The notes under the pieces were generated by a model. It searched no databases, was not told the DNA's origin, and saw only the letters and a program-made list of their open reading frames with translations. The position numbers and the translations under genes were made by a program. A DNA stretch of 64,000 bases from Haliclystus octoradiatus (taxonomy: Eukaryota > Cnidaria > Staurozoa > Stauromedusae > Haliclystidae), in the NCBI GenBank assembly GCA_916610825.1, contig OU744447.1:10709751-10773750 (forward strand). The letters are read 5' to 3'. Of this stretch, positions 62,323-64,000 are shown in pieces (the stretch's first letter is position 1; each line of letters begins with the position of its first letter).

Positions 62323-64000
62323 GTGGACAATAGTGTTAATCAGCAATGGGATAGATTTTGGAGAATCGACCAAATTGATTCACCTTCTATATTGCCTTTT
62401 AAATATTCGCAAGATGACAGGTCTTGTTTACCTGTGTTAAATAATATTTCTGTGGTCAACGGTCATTACCAACTAGGGTTATTATGGAAAGATAAAATTT
62501 CTTTGTCAGATAATAGGGCATGTGCCATGAGTCGATTACAGTCTTTACGTAAACGCTTTGCTGAAAATGATGACTTTGATAATCAATACCATTGTACTTT
62601 ACAGGGTTACATCGATGAAGGCTTTGCGGAACGTGTAGTTCAGGATCAGATTTCTTCTGACTTTACTAGAGTTTGGTAGTTACCACATCATGCTGTGTTT
62701 TCAAACGCAAAACCTGACAAATGTCGTGTGGTCTTTGATGCAGCCGCAAAATATAAAGGTGTTAGTTTAAATGATTGTCTACACACAGGTCCAGATTTTT
62801 TAAATAGTTTGTTAGGTGTTATTTTGAGATTTCGTAAAGCCCCGATCGCAATACAATCTGATATCGAGGGAATGTATCACCAAGTCTTCGTCAATCCCGA
62901 AGACCGTGATGTGCAAAGGTTTTTGTGGTGGGAAGGTGGTGATATTCACAAACAGATAGTTGAATATCGAATGAAAGTATTTTTCTTTGGCTCAATTTGT
63001 TCACCTTGTTGTTGTAATTTTGCTTTACAGCATCTAGCTAAAGAATTTGAAACCTGTTTGAGTAATGAAATGTCTTCTTTAATTACTAGGAAATTTTACA
63101 TGGATGATATGTTAGCATCATTCGAAAGTGTTCATGAAGCTGTTGAAGCAGCTAAAATGTTAACAAATATTTTAGAAAAAAGAGTATTTAGATTAACAAA
63201 ATGGATATCAAATAAAGATAATGTGTTAAGTAGTATACCAAGAAGTGAGTGGGCGAAGAGTGTTGTTAATTTAGACCGAGAGAATGATTTAATTGAAAGA
63301 GCGCTTGGTGTGAATTGGAATATTAATAATGATAATTTTTGTTTTACTGCTAAAAGTTTAGATAAACCTATAACAAAAAGAGGTATATTATCAACTGTTA
63401 GTACAATGTTTAATCCTGATGGATTTTTATCAACCATTATGTTACAGCCTAAACTCATTTTGAGAGAAATATGGAAAGAAGAAATTAACTGGGATGATAT
63501 TCTACCTAACAATTTGCATTCACAGTGGATTGAGTGGCTGCAGACACTCCATCTTATTGAAAATCTTTCTATTCCAAGATGTTACCGTACATCAAACTTT
63601 TTTAATGTTGATTATCAGACAAGCCTTCACGTTTCTTGTGATGCTTTGGAATTGGCAATTGGTGTTGTTGCGTTTTTGAGGTTTGAAAATAATGATGATG
63701 TATGTTGTTCTTTTGTTGTTGGAAAATCGTGCTGCGCGCCACTGAAAACGCTTACTATACCGCGCTTAGAGCTGCAAGCTGCAGTATTAGGAAGTAGAAT
63801 TGGTAAAACTTTAGTTAGAGAGTTAGATATGAACATAAAAGAAGTTGTATATTGGTCAGATTCTAAAACAGCTTTAGCATACATTAGAAACTGCAGTAGA
63901 AGATTCCAAGTATTTGTAGCTAACAGAGTGAGTGAGATTCGAGAAAATACTAACATTAACGAGTGGAGATTTTGCCCGGACAAACTTAACCCTGCTGACA
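62323..64000 (+). pseudogene. BEL/Pao RT and RNase H (second element), runs off the window
   Basis: 'FWRIDQIDSPSILPF' and 'LLWKDKISLSDNRA' precede the RT; TAG at 62677-62679 interrupts 'FTRVW-LPHHAVF'. From there the frame is open to the window edge. RT: 'CRVVFDAAAKYKGVSLNDCL', 'IQSDIEGMYHQVFV', catalytic 'KFYMDDMLASF' near 63095, and 'TKRGILSTVSTMFNPDGF', in which the family's 'DPLG' is altered. RNase H: 'LHVSCDALELAIGVVAF', where the acidic residue is kept, then 'TIPRLELQAAVLG', 'YWSDSKTALAYI' and 'FVANRVSEIREN'. The integrase and any 3' LTR lie outside. Confidence 0.85.

Noticed and set aside
1..64000. CRISPR arrays, tRNA or rRNA genes, bacterial operons
   Set aside because: No regularly spaced repeats, no tRNA A/B-box pair with a foldable cloverleaf, and no rRNA core sequences were seen; the content is eukaryotic.

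Overview
This window is AT-rich nuclear DNA from an invertebrate animal. The evidence is the mixture of mobile families typical of aquatic metazoans (BEL/Pao, Ty3/Gypsy, DIRS-like, Penelope-like, L2/CR1-like LINE, PIF/Harbinger and several MITE families), the lack of bacterial gene organisation, and a few split, exon-like host segments. I cannot name the species. Nearly everything long and open is transposon-derived; clear host genes are scarce.

Layout. 0-6.6 kb: end of a LINE, a Penelope-like GIY-YIG remnant, a badly decayed BEL/Pao pol, a 79-bp tandem repeat and a dispersed repeat. 6.6-13.7 kb: a nearly intact BEL/Pao element on the minus strand, with 472-bp LTRs that look identical, a TTATG target duplication and one in-frame stop. 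14.8-19.1 kb: an L2/CR1-like LINE whose reverse transcriptase is split by a short Gypsy element (2481 bp, 179-bp LTRs, TAGAC duplication). That Gypsy element has lost RT, RNase H and the integrase core but keeps one open frame joining gag-protease to the integrase tail. 19.5-23 kb: a possible F5/8C-like terminal exon, dispersed repeats, a GC-rich island and a PIF/Harbinger transposase fragment. 23.2-28.3 kb: a large intronless reading frame (about 1480 codons, one internal TGA) with an N-terminal Cys/His cluster, a C-terminal FEN1/XPG-like nuclease region and a CXC cysteine tail. This is the least explained protein here. 29-30 kb: a non-autonomous Harbinger element. 33.6-34.9 kb: an intact FAD-dependent monooxygenase on the minus strand. 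36-43 kb: many fold-back and MITE elements. 43-46 kb: remnants of a split gene, one exon of which is interrupted by a long palindromic element, followed by a Ulp1-like fragment. 46.5 kb: 23-residue repeats resembling STPR. 47.5-52.3 kb: a Harbinger-type MITE, and a long inverted repeat in which one arm carries a TTAA MITE absent from the other. 52.4-59.4 kb: a DIRS-like RNase H/tyrosine recombinase region cut in two by a Ty3/Gypsy element (138-bp LTRs, CTTTA duplication). 60.4 kb to the end: a second, decayed BEL/Pao element running off the window.

The region reads as a nested insertion field. Three LTR elements have LTR pairs indistinguishable by eye, so they inserted recently, yet each carries coding damage. 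Several events can be dated relative to one another because the empty-site sequence can be inferred from the split reading frame or from a paralogous copy. Domain names are assigned from motifs read by eye; no database search was run.
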